Shown here one piece after another: positions 1 through 10,511 of a stretch of 64,000 bases of DNA. Where the stretch lies: assembly GCA_023159155.1 (NCBI GenBank), contig JAJNNX010000007.1, positions 930,001-994,000 on the forward strand, given 5' to 3'. The notes beneath the pieces are model-generated. The model searched no databases, was not told the origin of the DNA, and worked only from the letters and a program-made list of their open reading frames with translations. The position numbers and the translations under genes were made by a program. Numbering within the stretch: position 1 is the first letter of the stretch; every line of letters starts with the position of its first letter. This stretch comes from Ustulina deusta (taxonomy: Eukaryota; Ascomycota; Sordariomycetes; Xylariales; Xylariaceae).

Positions 1-1125
1 TGGACCGCGCGGCGTACCGCGCCATGTTCGGGCCGACGACGGGCGACCGTGTACGGCTCGGCTCGACGGACCTCTGGATCAAGGTCGAGAAGGACCTGAC
101 GGTGTACGGCGACGAGTGCAAGTTCGGGGGCGGCAAGACGCTGCGCGAGGGAATGGGGCAGATGAGCGGGTGCGCCGACGCCGACTGTCTCGACCTCGTC
201 GTCACGAACGCCCTCATAGTCGACTACACGGGCATCTACAAGGCCGACATCGGCGTTAAGGACGGCATGATCGTGGGCATCGGTAAGGCGGGAAACCCCG
301 ACGTGATGGATGGCGTTACGGACGGCATGATCGTCGGGAGCTGCACTGATGTCATTGCTGGCGAGGGCAAGATCATCACCGCTGGTGGCATGGATTCGCA
401 CATCCACTTTATCTGTCCTCAGCAGGTGTACGAGTCTATCGCCTCTGGTATTACCACCTTGCTTGGTGGTGGTGTGGGACCTAGGTGAGTTTCACGTCGC
501 CGTCTATCTATTCGTCTACCTCTTGTTCCTGTAATCCGAAGGACGGGTAGGGATTATGCTCTTTTCTTCTTCTTTTTTCTTCATATTCCTTCGACTCTTT
601 TATTTTCTGTCTAGCTTCGTCTCCGTCTCTTTTTTCTTTGTATTTTCCTTCTTCCTTCTAGCTGATAACATCACTAGCGCTGGCACATCGGCAACGACCT
701 GCACGCCCGGCGCCAATTACACGCGCCAGATGCTGCAAGCCTGCGACGAGCTGCCCGTGAACATCGGGATCACGGGGAAGGGTAATGACAGCGCGCCGGA
801 GGCGCTCCGGGAGCAGATCCTCGCAGGCCAGTGCGGGCTGAAGCTGCACGAGGACTGGGGCACGACGCCGGCGGCCATTGACGCGTGTCTGAGCGTGTGC
901 GACGAGCTCGACGTGCAGTGCCTCATCCACACCGACACGCTCAATGAGTCCGGGTACGTGGAGTCGACGCTGGCGGCGTTCAAGGGCCGCACGATCCACA
1001 CATACCACACGGAGGGCGCGGGTGGCGGCCACGCACCGGATATTATCTCCGTGGTCGAGCACTCCAACGTGCTGCCTTCCAGCACGAACCCCACGCGCCC
1101 GTACACGGAGAACACCCTTGACGAA

Positions 1126-1157
<32 letters not shown>

Positions 1158-2193
1158 GTCGCGCGACATCCCCGAGGACGTGGCCTTCGCCGAGTCGCGC
1201 ATCCGCGCCCAGACCATCGCCGCCGAGGACGTCCTGCACGACCTCGGCGCTATTAGCATGATGTCCTCCGACTCCCAGGCTATGGGCCGCTGCGGCGAGG
1301 TCATCCTGCGCGCCTGGAACACGGCGCACAAGAACAAGGTCCAGCGCGGCGCCCTGCCCGAAGACTGCGGTACCGACGCCGACAACTTCCGCGTCAAGCG
1401 GTACGTCAGCAAGTACACGGTCAACCCGGCCCGCGCCCAGGGCATGGCCCACCTCATCGGCAGCGTCGAGGTTGGGAAGCTCGCTGATCTAGTCGTGTGG
1501 GATCCCGCCTGGTTTGGCACCAAGCCTAGCACCATTGTTAAGAGCGGGTTGATTGCTTGGGCTCAGATGGTATGTCTACTTTTCCTCTTCCTCTTCCTCT
1601 CCCTCTCCCTCTCTTTCTTATATATATAAGAAACCCCTCCCCGGTTATGTTTATGACCAGCATATACCTATTCCGATTTCCAGGGGTTTGATATTCTGCC
1701 TTGAACTCTTTTCTTCCCCTCTCTCCTTTTTCTGCTGCTTGATTAGTTCACCCCCCTCCCTTCCTCGCCGTGCGTGGATAGTCCTCCTCACAATACAAAA
1801 GACCAAGGAAAAAGAGGAGAGGGGGATACTTCACCCATCTCCTTAATCAACTGACCCACCCGTCCTCTCCAGGGCGACCCCAACGCCTCGATCCCAACAG
1901 TCCAACCGGTGATAGCGCGCCCGATGTTCGCACCGCTCGTGCCGTCGACGAGCGTCCTCTTCGTCTCGCAGGCCAGCATATCCAGCGGCGCCATCGCGAC
2001 CTACGGGCTTCGGAAGCGCGTCGAGCCCGTACGCGGCTGCCGCTCCGTCGGAAAGAAAGACATGGCTTTCAACTGTGCGATGCCCCGCATGAAAGTCGAC
2101 CCCGAACGATACACCGTCGAAGCCGATGACAAGCTCTGTACTGCCGAGCCTGCTACTGTGTTGCCGCTTGCGCAGGATTGGTTTGTGTACTGA
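1..2193 (+). CDS. Urease, C-terminal (alpha) portion, 5' end outside window
   Basis: Nickel enzyme that hydrolyses urea to ammonia and carbamate in the cytosol. Proposed exons are <3-484, 678-1569 and 1873-2193; together they give 565 codons in one frame including the stop. Reading begins before the edge ([15 protein letters not shown], the usual start of the alpha domain). All expected metal and active-site motifs are visible: GGMDSHIHF (two His), LKLHEDWG (Lys that becomes carbamylated, plus His), [24 protein letters not shown], the flap MVCHHL with Cys and His, and SSDSQAMGR (Asp). Intron 1 (485-677) has a CTGAT branch and a CTAG acceptor; this acceptor restores [15 protein letters not shown]. 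Intron 2 (1570-1872) is long and starts with a CT-rich microsatellite. Fungal ureases run to roughly 830-840 residues, so about the first 270 residues are missing to the left. Family identity is certain; exon borders are inferred by hand. Confidence 0.97.
1577..1617 (+). repeat. CT-rich microsatellite in urease intron 2
   Basis: Runs of TTCCTC, then CCCTCT, directly follow the 5' splice site of urease intron 2. It is a simple polypyrimidine tract. Intron 1 is also strongly pyrimidine-rich (about 555-660). Confidence 0.8.
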
Positions 2194-4467
2194 TTGCGCG
2201 AGTAAATTAGTGGGAATGGGCATTAGGGGGGAGTGGAGTGGAATGGAAAGGGAAGATGGAGCGGAAGGCTTTGATACTTGGTCATTTGGGTACCTATCCA
2301 ACTTACGTACTTTAGGCCGAGATTTGGGGACTAGGGTAGGCGTGACGACGCAAAACGACACCGGTAGTGTGCTGTCGCCAATAATGGTATATAGACCTCC
2401 TTATCCGTCACAATAGGATAGTCGTGAGGATATTTTTTTCACGGATATGTGTGGTATTGGGATGGCTATGTATTTATCCATCCATTTAGGTTTAAGCAGG
2501 TACTGACTGAGGCATCTAAGGTCGGGGGAATCTTGTACGCCGACTCACTGACTCTCGGATATCTTGCAGAGACGAGGTTGGAATTCCTACTCTTCGATAT
2601 TATTGCGAGACGATTTAGTGTACGGGAATCTGCTGACATTTTGACATACGATTGTTTGCCTTTTTTTTTTCTCTTTCTTCTTTCGTCTCGTGGGTTTTAT
2701 TAGTGAAGAAGGAGGATGCAAGTTATCGGTTCAATTGTGTCCTTGGCTGTGTGTGAGTAGGTCGGCAGTGTCTGCTGCCATTGTAGACAGAACATGAAGG
2801 GTTAGGTGAGTAAGAATAGGTAAGGCAGAAAGTAATCCCACGTGGTAGTGGACTAGGTACATAGGGAGAGAGTACGTCAGTTGCAGTTAGGTAGGATGCC
2901 TCGAGAGTCCCCTGTCTGCTGACCTGATGGTCAGGTCACTGCTCATGTTAGGTAGGTGCTAGATCTACTTGCCTAGAGAGGAGGAATCATGGGGGCACGG
3001 CCATAGCGCTAAGTCGGCATCGGGGGCGCTGGAACTTGAGTCGGTAACCTAAAATACAGTACCTAGATTATTATAGGGAAGTACTGAATGTACTAGACTG
3101 GGCATGGCATTTCACTAACCTACCTACCTGTATAGGGAGATGACCCCGGGCGGCAGAGAGTGATATGTCGGCCCCCATCATCACGGGCTTGGTGGTACGA
3201 TTGACCGAAAAGGATGTAAGATGATTGGTTGGCTAGGGCTGACATCGCTCTTCGAGCAGGCTGGCTGACGATATGCCCTCTCTAGCCGACGTTCAAGTAT
3301 CTATATGTAGCCTAGCGCGCTGCCTGGGCACATGGAGATCATTGCGGTTGTTATAGACCGCTGAGGGCTTGTGAGGTTGTTGTATATACCTATGTCTTGC
3401 GTGCTGTATGTGTCTATTCGGCTTCTGGGACTCTTTGTTGGCCGTCCAGGGAGCAGGGTTAGTATCCGCAGTGAGTTTGGACAATTCATAGGGCGTGTGT
3501 TTTCGGGTGGATGAGGTAGCTCTCTCTCTACCCAGGTAGGTAAGTACATACATAGGTAATAACGGTAAGTCTACATAGTAGGTAGGTATATGTAGGTTAG
3601 GTACTTTAGGAGGTAGGTAGCGAGTCGACTACGGGCTGGCTTCCTTCTAGGTAATCCGCCTGGGGGTGTACAGTGGTGCATCCCTCTGATAGTAATTAAA
3701 CTAGCCAGACTTCAGGTTCGATAGATGGGCACTTCTACTACCTAATTAAGTAGGTAGGCGTCTCTACCGTTGGTAACAGGTAGGTAATACGAGTTAACAA
3801 TTCCACTATAGGCTCTTTCTCTGTGACGAGCTCTGGGTTTCCGCGAAGTCTGTCCAGCTTGTTTGGCCTTATATTCTGGGTATTTATTTATTGTGAAGCC
3901 TTTAGTTTTTTCCTAAGCTGCATTGTGCCCCTGTTCAGGTGAGGATCCAGTCAAGTCATCAGGACTAAGTATTGTTTGAATGGATAGCAGCACACAGTCA
4001 CCTAAGTGCACAAGGCGCTTCTGTTGGATATCTGAGCGCACCTAACTTGAAGCTTGGCAACAAGTCATGTACCAAAATTCGTGCAGTTATTGACTTCATT
4101 TTATCAATGTGATTACTTCTTAAGTACAGAGCGCAATCCCGAACGTGACCATCCATACCTGAACGCCTCACTACCTACAAATAACCGTGGAGACCTCCAA
4201 GGAGCCTTGTTCTTTCTACCTGATCAGCCTCGCCAACCCATCTGTAAAGTTTTCGTAACTCATACAATTGCTGTAAGCCAAGTGAAACTGGAATAGGGCA
4301 CAGAAGAGAGAGCCCAGGGCTTCAACAAATATCGAGCCCCAGTTTCCCTATAAACAATTCCCAGAAATGATCTGGAATCATGGAGAGGTATCTCAAAGCT
4401 GAACGAAATAATTCGTTAGAAAAGGGCAAGCAAAACAAAGAGCCGAAGAAGAGAGGACAAGATATCT
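2194..4467. other. Gene-free interval with scattered TAGGTAGG motifs
   Basis: This covers the 3' flank of urease and the 3' flank of the minus-strand HMG-box gene. No open frame here shows a recognisable domain or intron-linked continuation. The stretch holds many short TAGGTAGG/CCTACCTA motifs, especially at about 2817-3130 and 3530-3800. Confidence 0.6.
3528..3615. repeat. Cluster of TAGGTA tetranucleotide motifs
   Basis: Several copies of AGGTAGGTA-type sequence in under 100 bp. The same motif recurs in the intergenic DNA of the first 10 kb, and is not seen inside the genes called here. Confidence 0.6.
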
Positions 4468-6166
4468 CTAGTTCTTCTTCTTACGAGCGGACTTCTTAGG
4501 TTCCTCAATCTCTGGTACCTTTGATTGACGCTTGCGCTTCTTATCGGGGCTGGCGGGTGTCGCGTTCTTAGCAGCACTACTCTCGCCATCATCGACATCA
4601 CCAGCCATACTCTTTCGCTTTCGGGTCGCCTTGCCCTTGGGGGTCTTGGTGCCGTCATCTTGGGCCATGGAAGGGGTGGCCATTTGAAGTTGCTCTGCGA
4701 TGGCCTCTTGGTCATTGGGAGCCATGGTTTCGTCGGTAACGACATCGGCTTGGGCAATACCGTTGGCATCGGCGTAGTTGAGAGCATCGCCATCCGTCAT
4801 GTTTCGTGCGTCAGGGTTTCCAGCCTTGTATGAGTGAACTCGCGCATTGTACAGGCGAAGGTTGAACTGATACGCATTGTTCCAAGCCTACAATCGAGAT
4901 TAGCCGTCTGCATTTCAGAAAACGACGATGTTTTGTGTTCGAAGTGTCTATAAACTCACCACTTTCTCACCGGGCGACATAGAAGCCCATCGGCGCTGGC
5001 CTTCCTCCTGCACAGCGCCTTTAGGGGCATCAGCACCTAAGTCATTGGCAATAATTGGCCGGGCTGTTTGCATGTATAAAAAGTACGGGGTCAACGGCCT
5101 CTTTGGAGCATTAGGGTCATGAGTACGCTTCTTACGCTCCTTCTTCTCTTCTCCATGAGGCAGAAGGTCGCTGAGCTGGCCGCCGATTCCATCGAGCGAG
5201 GCAACAAGAGACTGCATTGACGCACCGGCTCCGTTGTCAAACGGGGCAGGCTCGCCGATGAGGAGATTAGTCTGACGAACGAAGTCATCGGCGAAGTTCT
5301 TCATGAGAGCGGTGATTGTATTGAACCGTTGGTGGACCTAATGGCATGTCAGCACACAAACGGCCTGAACGTTCTCAAGGGTGAGTGGTGAATATGCACT
5401 GAATGAGGATGCAATGGGATGGTGAGTCAAGACATGCAAGTCACGGGAGTAGTCAAGTCATGATGTCCCAGCTAGGGCTGTCGACATATTAAACCCAAGT
5501 CAACATATGCTCCAGGTTGACGGGAAGTCTGCGTGACGAACTATTTGCAGTGCCGCAGCTCAACAAAGAGTCAACGGGGATGCGTAGTAGCGATAGAATA
5601 TACGTCTCTTCCCCGTTCAACGGGAAATGCACGATGCAATTGGGCACACAGTATAACATTGCTGCAACTGTCATATTGTATGTTGCTATGGTGGTGGTTG
5701 TGTTGGTGATCGTGGTGCTTCTGTTGTACACACAACTTGTGTGAAAGTTGAGGATAGGAAACAGTGATGTGTGGTCGTCTCTCGATTGATAGCGACAAAA
5801 GTGGCAGTGGGCAAGGGATTCAGGAGAGAGATGAGATGGAGGCAGGACAAGACGAGTGGGCGCTAGACACAAGCCTAGCCAGCCAAGCTGGAGACGGCGT
5901 TCTGGTTAGGAGAAACTTACACTGTCACGGACTCTGATAAACTCGTCGATGCCGATGGTGCGCTGCGGCGGCGGCATAGCGCTCTGCATGGGCTGCATGG
6001 GAGGCTGTTGGGCGATGGCCTGGGGCATCTGGTGCTGGGGCGTCATCTGGTGCTGAAGCTGTTGATGCTGTTGCTGCATCGGCATAGTTGGCATTGGGAC
6101 CATGGCGGGCGCGGGAGCGACTGGAGCAGGCTGTTTGAGGCCGTCGGCTTTCTTGGGGCGAGCCAT
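4468..6166 (-). CDS. HMG-box chromatin protein (Nhp6/Hmo1-like)
   Basis: Probable non-sequence-specific DNA-bending nuclear protein. Proposed exons on the minus strand are 6166-5921, 5337-4960 and 4887-4468, all phase 0, giving 347 residues. The ATG at 6166 opens MARPKKADGLKQ. Residues about 20-70 are rich in Pro, Gln and Met. A conserved-looking segment (IGIDEFIRVRDS joined to VHQRFNTITALM) spans the first splice. The HMG box runs from about residue 156 (DPNAPKRPLTPYFLYMQ) to about 232. Its last helix crosses intron 2, which is 72 nt with a CTAAT branch. The C-terminal 100 residues are charged and carry basic, NLS-like patches (KATRKRKS, DKKRKRQSK, PKKSARKKKN). Intron 1 is unusually long (5338-5920, 583 nt). 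The HMG box is clear; the exact orthologue is not determined. Confidence 0.88.
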
Positions 6167-9100
6167 CAAGCGCAGCGAAGGGGGGCCGGTGCAAACCTTG
6201 GGGGTGGGCCTCTATTATAGCTGGATGCAGCGGTGCTGGTTGGTTGACTGATTGCCTGTGGCCTGGTGCGCTGGTGTTTGGGTGCTTAGGTGTGCAGTGC
6301 GCCCGCAGTGTTGAGGAATTCCGGGTGAGATTGTGGCGTTATCCTAGCAGATGCTGGTGTTGGGTCTCAGAGGGATGCAGGATCCTGTTAAGACAGGTAG
6401 GTAGCTGGTTGTGTTCTGTTGAACGTGCTGGATCACCTAGTATGTAAGTACGTAGCATGTACTGGGGCCTGAAGATGAGCAGTGAACAGCAGTAATGGAG
6501 GGGGAAGGCCGAAGAGGGAGAGACTCGGGAAACAGGAAGACTAGAAAGTTTATGGGGGCAATGCGCTGAAGCGGGAGGGGCTGCCCTCTAAATATGGTGG
6601 CTGCCCAGGCTGGCTGATTTCGCACGATCACTGATGGGTGGGTGCAGTGGTGCAGGCGGGAGATGAGAGATACAGGCACTCAATACTGTACCTAGGTAGC
6701 CAAGGTAGGTATCTGTCTAGTTCCCCAGGCAGTGTAGTAGCTGTGCAGGAGCAGAGGGTGCGGGTTTCCCCTGCTGGCTTAGCCTACCTAGGTATTTTCC
6801 GGGCTATGTGCACTACAACCTACATGCTACAATGGCCATTATGTACCCCGTCTGCACTTGCACTGTACCCTCCTCGCTCCGCGGCGCTGCACATCGCGGT
6901 TTTTATTGCTTGCCTAGTTGACTAGCAGGTACCTGATACTTCCCTTCATGAACAATGCACAATGGTTCTTTCTCTACCTGGTATATCTGGCAATAGGTAC
7001 TGGTTATTTAAAAAGATATCCAATGAGTCATAAATGCTGAAGAAATCGGCTTTGATGTTTTCGGAAACTTGGAGTTTGCAACCGTGTTTGCATGCTCGTT
7101 GTACTGAAGCTTCCAACTCGCTTGAATAGCAGTGGTTGCTGTGATGATGTCCAGGTACCTGAGGACTTACAGAGTGGAGGAGGGGGTTGTACGATTTTTG
7201 TAGCAAGAGGGGCTAGAAGAGATTTTGAGCCACGGGCAGTGCCCAGTTGCTTGGCCCGACTGATCCAGTGCACCCCAACAGCCCCGTAATAAAATGCGAG
7301 CGGAAAATGATAAAAATTTCAAAATCAAAGATCATTCAATCAGTGATCCCACCATTCACTTGGTCTACACTAGTGAAGCACACACACCGAAAACACCAGT
7401 TGTAGGTACTTCCCCTTCTATAGAAAGTCCTTGTTTTACCACCAATCTAAGGAATTGACAGTCCATGTATTAGTTTAAACAAAATTTTGTCACATGCTAC
7501 TGTTGCTGCTAGTGGCCAATTCAAAATGTATGATAACGCTCTCTTAGGGAGTGGGTTGATACTAGTATCGTAAAATCTGCGTGACGAAGTCTTCAAGAGG
7601 CTCGATCAAGACGCGCCCTCGCTGTGATGGAGCCCGGGGACAGGTGGAGGCACATGTACCTATGTACAAGCTTTTCAGCGCGTTTTTTGTGATTACAGTG
7701 TTGTGTTGTCAGCATCAGAGCTGGTAGCGTGAGAGGGTTGCACCACACGAATGCTGTCTATCAGTTGATTGGCTCAGGCTCCTTCGGGGGATTGAGCAGT
7801 CAAGTGCAGGAATCGGTGGTAGTTGCAGTGCAGAGCTTGCCTCCAAGACCAGTCGGTTCGGTTGGCCTGATTGCGCAAGTGTTACTGTGTGCCCCAGCAA
7901 GCGCCGTAGAACAGTGGCGGCAATTGCCGATTGACCATGCCAGCTTCCCCCGCCCAGTCCCTTTCAGGGTCAAACGCATCCCCCAACTTCGTTCTAACGC
8001 CAATTTTCAGTGCTCTTCCCCATTTCCCAACGCCTAAAGTTTCTCTATCTTCTCTCTTCCTCCAGCCCATCATTGCTGGCCAGCTTGCAGTGTCTTGCTA
8101 GAATCAACCTAATTGTAATTCCACTGCCCTTTGACTCTTTCTGCCAGTACAAACCCTTGCCACTAAATCACGCTCACTGCTGTCAGCTACCTACGAAGAC
8201 TTAGCACTTTCTATCCATGTCAATGTACTGTGTTTGAAGTACCTATTCCACTCAACCAAGCTGGCTCGATACCCGAGCCTAGCACTGCAGTAATGCAGCG
8301 CATCATAGAGTGCTCCAGCCACGCCTTTCTATGGTATTTGCACATGGGTATAGCAAGCCTAATTGTCCAGTTCTTCGAGAGGTTCTGGAACTGTTTTCAA
8401 TATTCGTGGGCTCGCCAACCCTCATGTAGGAACATGCCGTGGTAGAGATCTATATTGTCTCCCACTCGGGTTTAACCTCTTGTCCAACACACTTTGAGAG
8501 CCAAATTTGTCATATGACAGTATGTAAATTTTCGTGAAGATGAGCTTGTACATGTTTGGTCCAGCTATGCAGGCCAATATCTGCAGAAACCGTTGCCGGA
8601 TGCTTTGTTCCTCAAGGTAACCATTTCATACAACACAGAAGACCGATGCAATCAACGGCAGTATGTTCCTGTATTAGAAAACAAACCTGTACAATTGTAT
8701 GGCGCCTACTCTGTTTTTATATAATTTTCCAACGGAGAAACTTCAATGTTAGTGTCAACCCTTGACTCGATCCTCACGGGCACATTTATAACTACAAATA
8801 TATTTGATAGTTGAGGCACCCTGGGTGCGTTAAGCATTAATAGTCATCTAGAAACAACACATATGTTATCACTGGTCTCCTGTGTACGCCTGTGTTAGAC
8901 TAATATGTAACAAACCTGTGAGTCTTTCGACATCGGCTCAGTTGTACTTAGGAAAGCCATACATACCACTTACTCGGGTGCTACTTGAGCCCAGTAACAA
9001 ATCCTATGAGTTGTAAGTTTCTGCAAGCCTAGCTGTGACGCTACCTCTAGAAAGACGGCAAGTTCAGTACCTAAGTGTAGGGTAGAGGAGAAGGGTGCAG

Positions 9101-10511
9101 ACAGTAGCGATGTATTTATACGTGTTGAACACCTATAAGGTCAAGATGCCAATTTGAAATTATGACTGTAGGTAACTGTTCGGGTATTCTAGCTGGTAAC
9201 TGTATTAGAGGGTGAGCCCTCATGGTGGCAACATCGTGAGATTGTTTGTGTATGCACTAGGTAGGCAGGTACAACGCGTTGACACTGGACCCTCCTCTCC
9301 TCGGTACCTAAGGTAGGTACTACCTAGTACCTACCTGTAGGACGCATACCGTACACGCAGCAACCTACCTGCAGGTATACAGGTACATTGTACACTCTCG
9401 GCTGCGGAGCCGAGTTGATCCGCCAAGCCCCTCTCTCCATTTTCCTGCACCGAAAATCGATCAAGATCCCGTCCCATCACCTGCATTGCATATGGTCTGA
9501 AGTTTCACAGTCATCTTTTGAGCCAAACCAGATTTCTGGGATGTCGAGATCTTGATCTTAGGTAGTTCTTAGCCCAAACGTGACGACTCTGTGACGACCT
9601 AGGTACTGCCAGACCACTTATGGACAGCGCACTATTCCAGACCTCAATATATCCACCAGCCAATCCAATCCAATCCAGCCTACAAGAGGCATTTGCAGTC
9701 ACCATTCCTCGCACCCTGGAATAGGTTTGTCCCAAGATCGACATGTGAATGGTGAAACGAGGTTTCAAGCTTCAGATTATCTCTTGACACTATCTAATAA
9801 TTAAGAATATGGGTACTCACATCGTGTACCTACCTACCTGTACCGAATTCTGGATTTACCAGCCGCCAACCACGTTGCAACATGACTCTTCATGCCTTGT
9901 CGCGCCCGATACGGCACATGAGGCCAAACGGCCACCACGGGGTAGGTCCCCGGTGTGAACAAGTCAGGTTTCATATGTCCCTTCAGTGCCAAGATAGACT
10001 GCCGGGGCTGCTTGGCTCTCTCTTGGCAGACTCCTTGATCAGCCAATCTTGACCTCAGGGAGCCCCTCCCGAACCCCTCCAACCAAATGCAAACGGTTGG
10101 GTAGGTAGTCTTTGAATCGCGGGCGCACCCGAGTCCCCCGACACGCCAGCTAGTACGACATTGCAGCACAGCCGGCCCAAGGAAAGCCTACACTAGGACT
10201 AGAGAGATAGGGAGTTGTTGGTGGCCCAAACTTGCATTGACTCTGCCCCTCCCCCTCCTTTCAAGCTGTATCATCAACGCCAAGGTTGCAAAGCTCTCCA
10301 CTCCCCGCCACCACAACGTCACCTTGGGCCAGTCCCTCCTCAGGCAGTTGGCATTTCCTCCCTCGTTATATTCCATCGCCCTCCTAAAATTGCATCACTA
10401 TCATCTACCCATTCAATATTTTACCTGGCCTAGTTTCCCCCTTTCAATTCGTCATTAACATCGCCTTCAAAGCCATCCGACCGCTGCGACACGAACCCGA
10501 GACCTGCTAAA
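6167..10511. other. Long gene-free interval between divergent HMG-box and het-c genes
   Basis: About 4.3 kb that must hold the promoters of both flanking genes. Open frames here are short, lack domains and look like chance. A dense TACCTA/TAGGTA cluster lies near 9250-9395. The last 300 bases before het-c are pyrimidine-rich, as in many fungal promoters and 5' UTRs. No RNA gene was recognised. Confidence 0.55.
9251..9395. repeat. Dense CCTA/TAGG motif cluster
   Basis: Overlapping GGTACCTA, TAGGTACTACCTAG and CCTACCTG copies form several short palindromes, such as TACCTAAGGTA. Function unknown. Confidence 0.6.

Noticed and set aside
658..1535. Long minus-strand open frames (264 and 272 codons) opposite urease
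   Set aside because: They are shadows of a GC-rich, conserved plus-strand exon carrying all urease motifs.
7715..8765. Several 60-100-codon open frames between the HMG-box and het-c genes
   Set aside because: No domain, no good start context, overlapping frames on both strands; consistent with chance.
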